Shown: piece by piece, positions 1 through 5,724 of the stretch
Position numbering within the stretch: the stretch's first letter is position 1
Layout of the letters: each line of letters opens with the position of its first letter
Origin: a bacterium
GTDB lineage: Bacteria > Oederibacteriota > PGYV01 > DSBP01
Direction: 5' to 3'
Assembly (NCBI GenBank): GCA_011049465.1
Contig: DSBP01000140.1
Coordinates: 1 to 7,079, forward strand
Length of the DNA: 7,079 nt
Notes under the pieces: generated by a model
What the model saw: the letters and a program-made list of their open reading frames with translations, nothing else
What the model was told of the DNA's origin: nothing
Databases searched by the model: none
Position numbers and translations under genes: made by a program

Positions 1-362
1 ATAAACGCCGGCGTTCCTGTTCTTGTAGCGGAAGAACCCGCAGTAGCGGAAAACGAAGGTGTGGCCGTCTCTGCAATCGTCAGCGTAAACGTACTCGTGG
101 CGGAAATGTCCGGGGTATTTGTATGCGTGCTCTCAGGCGTGCTTGTAAACGTGGGCGTCGCCGTGCTTGTCCTTGTAAACGTCGGCGTGGGCGTCTGCGT
201 TCGTGTATATGTCGATGCTGGCGTCCCTGTTGCTGTAAACGTGGGCGTCGCCGTGCTTGTCCTCGTAAACGTAGGCGTCTCTGTCCTTGTCCTTGTAAAC
301 GTCGGGCTCACTGTCCTTGTAAACGTCGGTGTGCGTGTCCTTGTAGCCGTCAGTGTAGGCGT
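1..362 (-). repeat. In-frame Thr/Pro-rich repeat tract of the GH26 protein
   Basis: Codons 471-590 of the GH26 gene. Threonine occupies nearly every second residue, with motifs such as TPTFTRT, TSTATP and TFTATGTP. At DNA level this is a degenerate series built on ACG/ACA codons. The clearest duplication is a 39-bp segment at 144-182 repeated at 234-272 with one mismatch, an offset of exactly 30 codons, so the repeat stays in frame. Such tracts usually act as extended, possibly glycosylated, linkers between a catalytic domain and a distal anchoring or binding domain. The tract gets less regular near the window edge, where Ser and Ala increase. Confidence 0.9.
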
Positions 363-1772
363 CTCCTGAACACAATTATAGATATCCCCGAGAGCATCTC
401 TTGTTATCACATAATTGTGATTATAAACATACTGCACGTGGGAGAGCTCGTTTTGCTCCGGATTATTCTGATAACCGTTCCACGTCATAAACCAGGACCA
501 ATGCGCCTCCTGATCCTGCATCAAATCAGGATCCGGTATGACGCCGTTTTCAGTCAACGCCACCAGCTTCTGCCCGTCAACAAGATTTACTATGTTATAA
601 AAATAAGCGGTTGACGGGCTGTAATTTCTGCCCGCAAGGTATATATCAGCGCCGACAGCGTCAACATAAGCGTGTCCGGGATACCAGGCAGCGGCCGCTT
701 CATTTCCCTGTGTTGTCCACACCCAGATTAGATTGTTTAACCCGTGATGATTTGTCATCCTGTCGAACATAAGATGATAAAGCTGCATGCAGGGGCCCGC
801 GCCCTTTGCCCCCCACCAGAACCACGCGCCCTGCGCCTCGTGCAGCGGCCTCCACAAAACAGGCACTCCCACGTCGCGCAGCCTTGTAAGCTGGTACGCT
901 ATCGCGTCTATGTCCCGTATTATATCCTGATACTCCTGTGATGAGGGATTGTTCATAGCATATTCAACATCAAAGGTTGTACAGCTTGTATAAAAACCGC
1001 GCCACCACGGGCAATCCCCCGAGTCAATCAGCCCTGACGGCGCGTTCCAGTGCCATTGAAACTGGACAATACCCCCGTTCTGATACCAGGCAATCGCCTG
1101 CTCCACCTGCATCGGGTCAGCTGCGCCATAGGCCACGCGTGAGGGAGAATAATCCATCATATCAAACCCGCACAGGGCCGGGTATTTTCCCGTATTATCG
1201 TATATCCATTGAGAGCTTCCCGCAGTATCCTGCCCCGATATTGTCTTCACCCCGTAATTACTCGCCAAATATGTCATCAGACACTTCGTGGCGTCTGTTG
1301 AATTCGCGTTGACAAGCGAATCAGCCACGTCAAGCACCGGAAGCTCCGCAGGCTCCACACCGAACCAGTCAAGATAAAACCAGCCCCAGTTGTGCTGTAT
1401 TCTCAGGGTATTGTTTCCCGCGTTAAGCGGCACCATTCCCGCAGCGGTTGAAGTAAACCCTGAAGACGCAGGAAAAGAAACCCCCGCCTGAAACACCCCA
1501 TTCACATAAAGGTCATTGACTTTGCCTCCCATTGTTGAGGCGTAGCCAAGCGTAATATCATACATCCCGGCAGAAGGCACATTCACAGTCACCCGGCAGT
1601 AATCACCCGAGTTGTCGAAACCGTCAACATAGCCCGTTCCCTGGTAGCCCGCAAGAGCGGTGCTGACATACGTCCCGTTCAGAACGCCGTTTTCCGCCTG
1701 ATATATAACCGGCGCCGCGCAAAGCCCCGATGAAACGAAAGCCCACAAAATAATAAATCCTGCCTTTTTCAT
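1..1772 (-). CDS. Secreted GH26 glycoside hydrolase (probable endo-beta-1,4-mannanase) with CBM35 and Thr/Pro-repeat tail, 3' end outside window
   Basis: Unbroken frame of 590 codons from ATG 1772 to the window edge. AAAGGAG (1778-1784), 5 nt upstream, fixes the start. Residues 1-20 form a signal peptide (MKK, hydrophobic core, cleavage probably after LCAA). Residues 22-140 look like a CBM35 beta-sandwich: YQAENG at the start, GYVDGFDNSGD, and a closing FYLDWFGVEP. Residues 145-465 form a GH26 (beta/alpha)8 domain: FQWHWN at 238-243, the acid/base motif WRPLHE with Glu312 followed by GAWFWWG, and the probable nucleophile Glu408 in LTENG. From 470 onward the chain is a Thr/Pro repeat. GH26 enzymes with CBM35 usually cleave beta-mannans (EC 3.2.1.78) outside the cell; lichenase or xylanase activity is a less likely alternative. 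It is the third gene after two LacI-family regulators, 47 nt downstream, and probably co-transcribed. What follows the repeat (anchor, dockerin, other domain) is not visible. Confidence 0.92.
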   Translation of the reverse strand, partial: MKKAGFIILWAFVSSGLCAAPVIYQAENGVLNGTYVSTALAGYQGTGYVDGFDNSGDYCRVTVNVPSAGMYDITLGYASTMGGKVNDLYVNGVFQAGVSFPASSGFTSTAAGMVPLNAGNNTLRIQHNWGWFYLDWFGVEPAELPVLDVADSLVNANSTDATKCLMTYLASNYGVKTISGQDTAGSSQWIYDNTGKYPALCGFDMMDYSPSRVAYGAADPMQVEQAIAWYQNGGIVQFQWHWNAPSGLIDSGDCPWWRGFYTSCTTFDVEYAMNNPSSQEYQDIIRDIDAIAYQLTRLRDVGVPVLWRPLHEAQGAWFWWGAKGAGPCMQLYHLMFDRMTNHHGLNNLIWVWTTQGNEAAAAWYPGHAYVDAVGADIYLAGRNYSPSTAYFYNIVNLVDGQKLVALTENGVIPDPDLMQDQEAHWSWFMTWNGYQNNPEQNELSHVQYVYNHNYVITRDALGDIYNCVQETPTLTATRTRTPTFTRTVSPTFTRTRTETPTFTRTSTATPTFTATGTPASTYTRTQTPTPTFTRTSTATPTFTSTPESTHTNTPDISATSTFTLTIAETATPSFSATAGSSATRTGTPAF

Positions 1773-1819
1773 CTCCGCTCCTTTATATCCGCATCCAAAA
1801 ACCGTTCCCTCCCGCGGGT

Positions 1820-2851
1820 TCAAGCGGTTTTTCTTATCACCAGTTCCGGCTTAAGAATGATATCAACGGGCTTTTTCAGCTTTCCCTCCATCGCGGCCAC
1901 AGCCGTCTCAAACGCGGCCTCTCCCATTTCAAAGAGCGGCTGCCGCACAGTTGTAAGCACCGGTTCCTCAACCCTTCCAAAATTAATATCATCATATCCT
2001 ATCAGCGCCGCATCAGCGGGTATTTTTATGCCCAATTCTTCTGCTTTGCCCATTATTCCCGCGGCAACCATATCACCCGCTGCGCAGAATATGGCGTCAG
2101 GCCGGTTTTTCCCTTTCATCATTCCTGCCATAACCCGCTCCCCCTCCTCCCTGTTATAGTAATCAACAGTCAGCACGCTTTCACTGCCTGTCTTTATCCC
2201 GTAATCCCCTGCCGCCTTTTTAAACCCGTCAAGCCTTTCAACAGCAGCCGGGCTTACATCCTGGTCAAAAACCGCGGGCTTAACCGCGCCGCTTACCATA
2301 ACTATCCGCTTTCTTCCGCTTTTAATCAGGTACTCAACAGCTTTATAGGCCCCCTGAAAGTTATCCACCCTTACCGAATGTGCGCTTTTCAGGCGCGATT
2401 CAACAAGGACAACAGGCACTTTTCTTTTTACAAACTCGCGCATTAATTTGAGGCCTATTTTTATGGTGAGCAGGACAGCAGCTCCGGCTCTTTTGCCGTA
2501 AAGCAGGTTTCGTATAACATCCGTCTTAATCGCATCCGCGCCCCTCGTGGCGTAGTGCTCTATTGAATGCTTAAACTTTCCTGTTTCATAAAGCTTTCCT
2601 TCCATTCCCGACAGCACAGAAGATACAAACGGGGATGAGAGATAGGAACTGACAAAAGCCACTGTATCCGATCTTCCCTTTGAGAGCGTGGCAGCAGTTA
2701 TGTCAGGATAAAAATCAAGCTCCCTGATAGCCGACAAGACCCTTTTTTTTGTCTTTTCGGACATTCTTCCCTTGGAATTTATGACATTAGAGACGGTTAC
2801 ATAGGAGACACCGGCTTTGCGGGCAACATCCCGTATTGTTATGTTTTTCAC
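1820..2851 (-). CDS. LacI-family transcriptional regulator (operon gene 2)
   Basis: 343 aa, full family length. Residues 1-60 are a LacI-type DNA-binding region: helix-turn-helix TIRDVARKAGVSYVTVSNVIN, then a hinge helix with the conserved Leu56 in ATLSKGR. The recognition-helix positions matching LacI 17, 18 and 22 are Tyr, Val and Asn. The rest is a periplasmic-binding-protein-like sensor domain with the usual landmarks: VRVDNFQGAYKA, PDAIFCAAGDMVAAGIM, IGYDDI and LTTVRQP. The start is GTG at 2851-2849, preceded by GGGAG (2857-2861) 5 nt away; it overlaps the stop of the upstream LacI gene by four bases (GTGA), implying translational coupling. It probably binds a sugar ligand and represses transcription in the cytoplasm. 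Position next to the GH26 gene suggests a manno-oligosaccharide or mannose signal, which is inference. Confidence 0.95.
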   Translation of the reverse strand: MKNITIRDVARKAGVSYVTVSNVINSKGRMSEKTKKRVLSAIRELDFYPDITAATLSKGRSDTVAFVSSYLSSPFVSSVLSGMEGKLYETGKFKHSIEHYATRGADAIKTDVIRNLLYGKRAGAAVLLTIKIGLKLMREFVKRKVPVVLVESRLKSAHSVRVDNFQGAYKAVEYLIKSGRKRIVMVSGAVKPAVFDQDVSPAAVERLDGFKKAAGDYGIKTGSESVLTVDYYNREEGERVMAGMMKGKNRPDAIFCAAGDMVAAGIMGKAEELGIKIPADAALIGYDDINFGRVEEPVLTTVRQPLFEMGEAAFETAVAAMEGKLKKPVDIILKPELVIRKTA

Positions 2852-3852
2852 ACTGTCTCCCTCTCAATGAGTTCAGGCCTGAATTGCACTGTCCTGGGCG
2901 GGTTCTTTTCAAGAGCTGAGACAGCAAGGCTGAATGCCTTGCGCCCCATCTCCACATTGGGCTGTTTTATGGTCGTAAGCCCCGCCATATCCGCCACATC
3001 ACTGTTATCATGCCCGATGAATGCAAGATCCTTCGGTATATTTATGCCCATCCTTCTCGCTTCTCCCATCATTCCGAAAGCCACAAGGTCGCCCGCCGCG
3101 CACAAAACAGAATCATATTTCCTCTTTGAGGCGACTATTTTCCTCATTACATCAATCCCCTGTTTGTAGTGCAGCAGAAACAGCGTGTACGCGTCCTTAG
3201 GGTCAAACACAAACCCCTCCTCTTTCAGCGCCTTTTTATAACCGTCAAACCTCTGCCGCTGGGTAAGCATGGTTTCATAATCTCCGCATACAAACACAGG
3301 CCTTTTTTTACCTTTCTTAAAAAGATACTTTGCCGCCATATACCCGCTTTCAAAATTATCAAAAATAATACTGTTCATCCCGGGCCGCTCCTCCTCAATT
3401 ATTACTATGGGAACCTTGTATGCCAAAAGCGGCTCGAAATTCTCATGCATCTTGGGGCTCAGGTAAATCACGGCATCCGCCAGTTTTTCCTTAACAACCC
3501 TCTCAAGCACCCTGTACCGCCAGCTCACCTCAGAGCCCTTGGGATGTATGTCGCTTCCCGTAAATACCTGCATGTCATATTTTGTATCAAGCCGCTTAAT
3601 CTCCGCTCCGTGAAGTATCTCATTAGCGAAAGCCGAGCCGAACTCGGTTATAACCACACCAATTGTGTTTGTCTTTCCCGTCTTAAGCCTTCTGGCCGTA
3701 GCGTCCGGATAATAACCCATCTCAGCCGCGGTTTTAAGGACAAGCTCTTTGGTGGTCTTTCTTACCCGCGGGTCATTATTAAGAGCCATTGAAACAGTGG
3801 CATGAGTCAGCCCTATCTTTTTTCCGACATCCTTTAAAGTAATACGTTTCAT
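2848..3852 (-). CDS. LacI-family transcriptional regulator (operon gene 1)
   Basis: 334 aa. The N-terminal helix-turn-helix reads TLKDVGKKIGLTHATVSMALN, and the hinge has the conserved Leu56 in ARRLKTGK. Recognition positions 17, 18 and 22 are His, Ala and Met, unlike the next gene (Tyr, Val, Asn), so the two proteins should prefer different operators. The sensor domain contains IIFDNFESGYMAAKYL, DSVLCAAGDLVAFGMM, FIGHDN and LTTIKQP. ATG 3852 is supported by AAGGGAG (3861-3867) 8 nt upstream and by a good promoter ending about 28 nt before it. The many shared blocks with the following gene suggest an old tandem duplication. As first gene of the operon it probably regulates its own promoter. 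The ligand is unknown; sugar sensing is a family-level expectation. Confidence 0.95.
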   Translation of the reverse strand: MKRITLKDVGKKIGLTHATVSMALNNDPRVRKTTKELVLKTAAEMGYYPDATARRLKTGKTNTIGVVITEFGSAFANEILHGAEIKRLDTKYDMQVFTGSDIHPKGSEVSWRYRVLERVVKEKLADAVIYLSPKMHENFEPLLAYKVPIVIIEEERPGMNSIIFDNFESGYMAAKYLFKKGKKRPVFVCGDYETMLTQRQRFDGYKKALKEEGFVFDPKDAYTLFLLHYKQGIDVMRKIVASKRKYDSVLCAAGDLVAFGMMGEARRMGINIPKDLAFIGHDNSDVADMAGLTTIKQPNVEMGRKAFSLAVSALEKNPPRTVQFRPELIERETV

Positions 3853-3873
3853 TTATTTTTCTCCCTTTTGTCC

Positions 3874-3916
3874 ATTTTTTCAACGTATTATAATTAAAAA
3901 CACCGATTTTTTCAAC
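3874..3916. repeat. Pair of 11-bp direct repeats over the promoter
   Basis: The 11-mer ATTTTTTCAAC (plus strand) occurs at 3906-3916 and again at 3874-3884, 32 bp apart, about three helical turns. One copy covers the -35 box; the other covers the predicted start point. The spacing puts both on the same DNA face, which would suit a regulator acting by promoter occlusion. The 11-mer is not itself palindromic, unlike usual LacI-family operators, and much of it is a T-run, so chance remains possible in this AT-rich stretch. Confidence 0.45.
3887..3915 (-). promoter_or_regulatory. Sigma70-type promoter of the LacI-LacI-GH26 operon
   Basis: On the minus strand, a -35 box TTGAAA (3915-3910) is followed by exactly 17 nt and a perfect -10 box TATAAT (3892-3887). 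Transcription would start near 3880, giving a 5' leader of about 28 nt before the ribosome site and ATG 3852. The match to consensus is close and the location is directly upstream of the first regulator gene. It should drive both regulators and the GH26 gene. Confidence 0.85.
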
Positions 3917-3928
3917 AAATATATTAAA

Positions 3929-3942
3929 CGGTTAATCAACCG
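3929..3942. promoter_or_regulatory. Imperfect 14-bp palindrome upstream of the -35 box, candidate LacI-type operator
   Basis: CGGTTAATCAACCG matches its own reverse complement at 12 of 14 positions; only the symmetric pair at positions 6 and 9 breaks the dyad. It sits 14 bp upstream of the -35 box, centred near -55 relative to the predicted start. Even-length palindromes of about this size are typical operators for LacI-family dimers. The central step is AT rather than the commonly seen CG. Binding by either regulator is inferred from position and symmetry only. Confidence 0.4.
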
Positions 3943-4095
3943 GGGAGGCCGTTTTATATTTGGATTAAAAACCATTCCACTTAAGACCGAACGTGCCTGA
4001 AGGAATCCTATCTTCCATAAAAACAACTTGTCACGCATAAATGGGTTTAATATTGTTTTTCTCGGGTTGCTAAACAACCATTACCTTAACACACA

Positions 4096-4321
4096 CTGAC
4101 GCAGGATGGGGCGGGTAGCGGAAAATTTCGTCGAGAACCCAGGGCGCGTCTGTGTTGCGCGCTATTCAACACCATCCCAAACACCCATGCCCTGCATAAG
4201 AGTTGCCGCCCTAAAACCCGCGCAAGCCTAATCGCGTATATTCGCGAGTCACCGTATGAACAGTCTCGCCGCCGATGTAAATCGGCGAAATTTCTCCGCT
4301 GCCCGCCCCATCCCGCCTCAG
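4096..4321. mobile_element. 226-bp element with 39/40-bp terminal inverted repeats (MITE-like or structured RNA)
   Basis: The left arm (4096-4134) and the reverse complement of the right arm (4282-4321) agree at 35 of 40 aligned columns (four substitutions, one single-base gap). Both contain the shared core GATGGGGCGGG followed by AGCGGA and AAATTTCG. The 147-bp interior folds locally: CGCCGAT/ATCGGCG with a GTAA loop at 4270-4287; GCGAG...CTCGC with an inner 5-bp stem at 4244-4269; and an alternative TCGCG/CGCGA hairpin at 4232-4247 that shares bases with the second. The element is much richer in G+C than the flanks. It has no frame of useful length: the longest obvious start on the minus strand gives only 11 codons. 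No target-site duplication is evident. A non-autonomous transposon relic fits best; an expressed structured RNA is the alternative. Confidence 0.55.
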
Positions 4322-4360
4322 GTAAGTTTGCGCTTCCGTTTTTGACTTAACTTTCAATTC

Positions 4361-4960
4361 TCAATTTTCAGTTTTAGCTTTCTTTATCTTCCTGCTTCCC
4401 CGCTTTGTCAGAGGCGCGCCCTTTTTGCACTCCGGGCAGTCTTTTTCCTCATACGCCGTCACATCAACCTCGGCAAGGGCGTATGTCTCTCCCTCGCCGA
4501 AATCTATCTTTTTCCCGCTCCTGTCTATAAGCAGCCCCACTCCGGCTATCTCGCATTTGCAGGTTGCCTTAAGTTCCTCTATCAGCTCCCTGACCGAACC
4601 GCCTGTCGTGACTATGTCCTCCACAATCAGGACACGCTCGCCCTCCTTAACCTCAAACCCCCTGCGCAGCTTAAGCTTTCCCTCTTCCCGCTCCATGAAA
4701 ATACCGCGCACGCCGAGATGTTTGGCGGTTTCAAAAGCCAGTATTATTCCGCCGACAGCCGCGCCTATGACAACATCAATTTTTTTCGGTTTAAAATGCG
4801 CGGCTATTTCTTTGCACAACGCCTGTGTCGCCTTTGGGTCCTGAAGTACGGCGAATTTTTCAAGGTATATGGAACTGTGTTTTCCTGACGTGAGCAGGAA
4901 ATGCCCCGTCAAAAGCGCGTTTGCCTTCCTGAAAACCTCGAGTGTTTTTTCTCTTGTCAT
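4361..4960 (-). CDS. pyrE: Orotate phosphoribosyltransferase, Thermus-type
   Basis: 199 aa. It transfers the phosphoribosyl group of PRPP to orotate, giving OMP, the fifth step of pyrimidine synthesis, in the cytoplasm. Visible landmarks are GHFLLTSGKHSS (19-30) near the N-terminus, FMEREEGKLKLRRGF (88-102) in the catalytic-loop region, and the PRPP-binding motif VLIVEDIVTTGGS (110-122). The C-terminal CPECKKG (175-181) followed by PLTKRGSR marks the Thermus-type subfamily rather than the longer E. coli type. A short Lys-rich tail ends the protein; its last codons run through degenerate heptamer repeats. ATG 4960 overlaps the pyrF stop by 4 nt (ATGA), with GGGAGG 10 nt upstream. It appears to be the last gene of the operon. 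Confidence 0.96.
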   Translation of the reverse strand: MTREKTLEVFRKANALLTGHFLLTSGKHSSIYLEKFAVLQDPKATQALCKEIAAHFKPKKIDVVIGAAVGGIILAFETAKHLGVRGIFMEREEGKLKLRRGFEVKEGERVLIVEDIVTTGGSVRELIEELKATCKCEIAGVGLLIDRSGKKIDFGEGETYALAEVDVTAYEEKDCPECKKGAPLTKRGSRKIKKAKTEN

Positions 4961-5724
4961 TTTCCTGCCGCCTCCCTTATCTGTCCCATTATTTTTTCCA
5001 CTATCCCCGGCTTGTCATCGGCCTGAAGAATGGGCCTTGCCACAACTATATAATCTGACCCGGCGCGGATAGCGTCATAGGGCGTCATAATCCGCTTCTG
5101 GTCATCCTTTGCCACCCTGCCCAGCCTTATTCCCGGGGTTATTATTTTAAAGGACCCGCCAAGCTCTTTTCTTATCACCTTTACCTCTTTAGGCGAACAG
5201 ACCACGCCGTCAGCGCCGGCCTTCTTTGCCGTCTTCGCGAAATTAAGCACAAGTTTTTTGACGTCCCATGTTGTCTTATAAATATTTTTTATGTCCCTGT
5301 TTGACATTGACGTAAGCACTGTAACGGCAAGCACAAGCGGCCTGTCAATCTGAAGCTTCAAAGAGGCTGCTTCAGCGCCCTCTCTCGCCGCCTTTATCAT
5401 GTCAAAACCGCCTGAGGCGTGCACGTTAAACATGTTTACCCCGAGCCTTGCGGCCTCATATGAGGCGTTATATACGGTCCGGGGAATATCATAAAATTTC
5501 GCGTCATAGAAAATTTTTAGCCCCTTGCGTTTCAGCGTCATGGCAAGCCTTGGGCCGTCTTTCGTAATAAGCTGCAGCCCCACCTTGTAATACTTGATAT
5601 AAGGCGCCAGCTTGTCAATCAGGCCGTACGCCTGCGCTATGTCGTCAATATCAAGCCCCAGTATCAGCCTCTCCCTTATATCCTCTCCCCCTCTTGCGGG
5701 GCTATTCTTTTTCTCCTGGCCCAT
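4957..5724 (-). CDS. pyrF: Orotidine 5'-phosphate decarboxylase
   Basis: 255 aa TIM-barrel enzyme converting OMP to UMP and CO2, the last step of pyrimidine synthesis. The catalytic Lys-Asp-Lys-Asp set is visible: Lys47 in YYKVG, and Asp74, Lys76 and Asp79 in YDAKFYDIPRT. Asp25 in LGLDID is the usual substrate contact. The phosphate-binding end is ITPGIR (195-200) with a following DDQ, and GSDYIVVARPI (222-232) carrying Arg230. The residue before that Arg is Ala229, where the family usually has Gly. The N-terminus has about 15 charged residues before the first strand, which is not unusual. ATG 5724 lies 23 nt inside the upstream deacetylase gene but has a strong AGGAGG site. It overlaps pyrE by 4 nt, so the two are probably translationally coupled. 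Confidence 0.96.
   Translation of the reverse strand: MGQEKKNSPARGGEDIRERLILGLDIDDIAQAYGLIDKLAPYIKYYKVGLQLITKDGPRLAMTLKRKGLKIFYDAKFYDIPRTVYNASYEAARLGVNMFNVHASGGFDMIKAAREGAEAASLKLQIDRPLVLAVTVLTSMSNRDIKNIYKTTWDVKKLVLNFAKTAKKAGADGVVCSPKEVKVIRKELGGSFKIITPGIRLGRVAKDDQKRIMTPYDAIRAGSDYIVVARPILQADDKPGIVEKIMGQIREAAGK

Larger units (their letters stand above)
3853..4360. other. 508-bp intergenic region between the pyr operon and the regulator operon
   Basis: No convincing gene lies here. From 3853 to 3942 is the AT-rich control region of the regulator operon (ribosome site, promoter, direct repeats, palindrome). Between 3943 and 4095 is AT-rich sequence without coding signal; it contains a small 5-bp-stem hairpin at 4065-4079 (GGTTG/CAACC) without a U-tract. 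From 4096 to 4321 is a G+C-rich inverted-repeat element. At 4352-4372, running into the 3' end of pyrE, are three degenerate heptamers (TTTCAAT, TCTCAAT, TTTCAGT). No canonical hairpin-plus-U-run terminator for the pyr operon is visible. Confidence 0.8.

Noticed and set aside
1..362. CRISPR array
   Set aside because: The repeats are short, degenerate, in codon phase and have no unique spacers of constant length; they encode Thr/Pro protein repeats.
61..614. Plus-strand frames and a minus-strand frame (133-375) across the repeat tract
   Set aside because: They are low-complexity shadows of the Thr/Pro repeat of the GH26 gene, whose own frame is continuous and carries real domains.
1719..1721. 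Lipoprotein lipobox at Cys18 of the GH26 protein
   Set aside because: The residue before Cys is Leu (SGLC), which does not fit the usual small residue at -1; ordinary signal peptide cleavage fits better.
1773..1819. Separate promoter for the GH26 gene
   Set aside because: A TATAAA-like stretch exists, but no acceptable -35 box lies 16-18 nt upstream; the CCCGCGGG palindrome at 1811-1818 alone is too short to call an operator.
3169..3792. Plus-strand 207-codon frame
   Set aside because: Antisense to the LacI gene with full conserved domains; no ribosome site and no recognisable family.
3880..4077. Minus-strand 65-codon frame upstream of the first LacI gene
   Set aside because: It needs a TTG start, has no ribosome site, runs straight through the promoter, and its sequence shows no recognisable domain.
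4096..4321. Known housekeeping RNA (6S, RNase P, tmRNA, SRP) or a rho-independent terminator
   Set aside because: No diagnostic motifs of those RNAs were seen, and no U-run follows the arms on either strand.
4085..4332. Target-site duplication flanking the inverted-repeat element
   Set aside because: The bases just outside the two arms do not form a direct repeat that I can identify.
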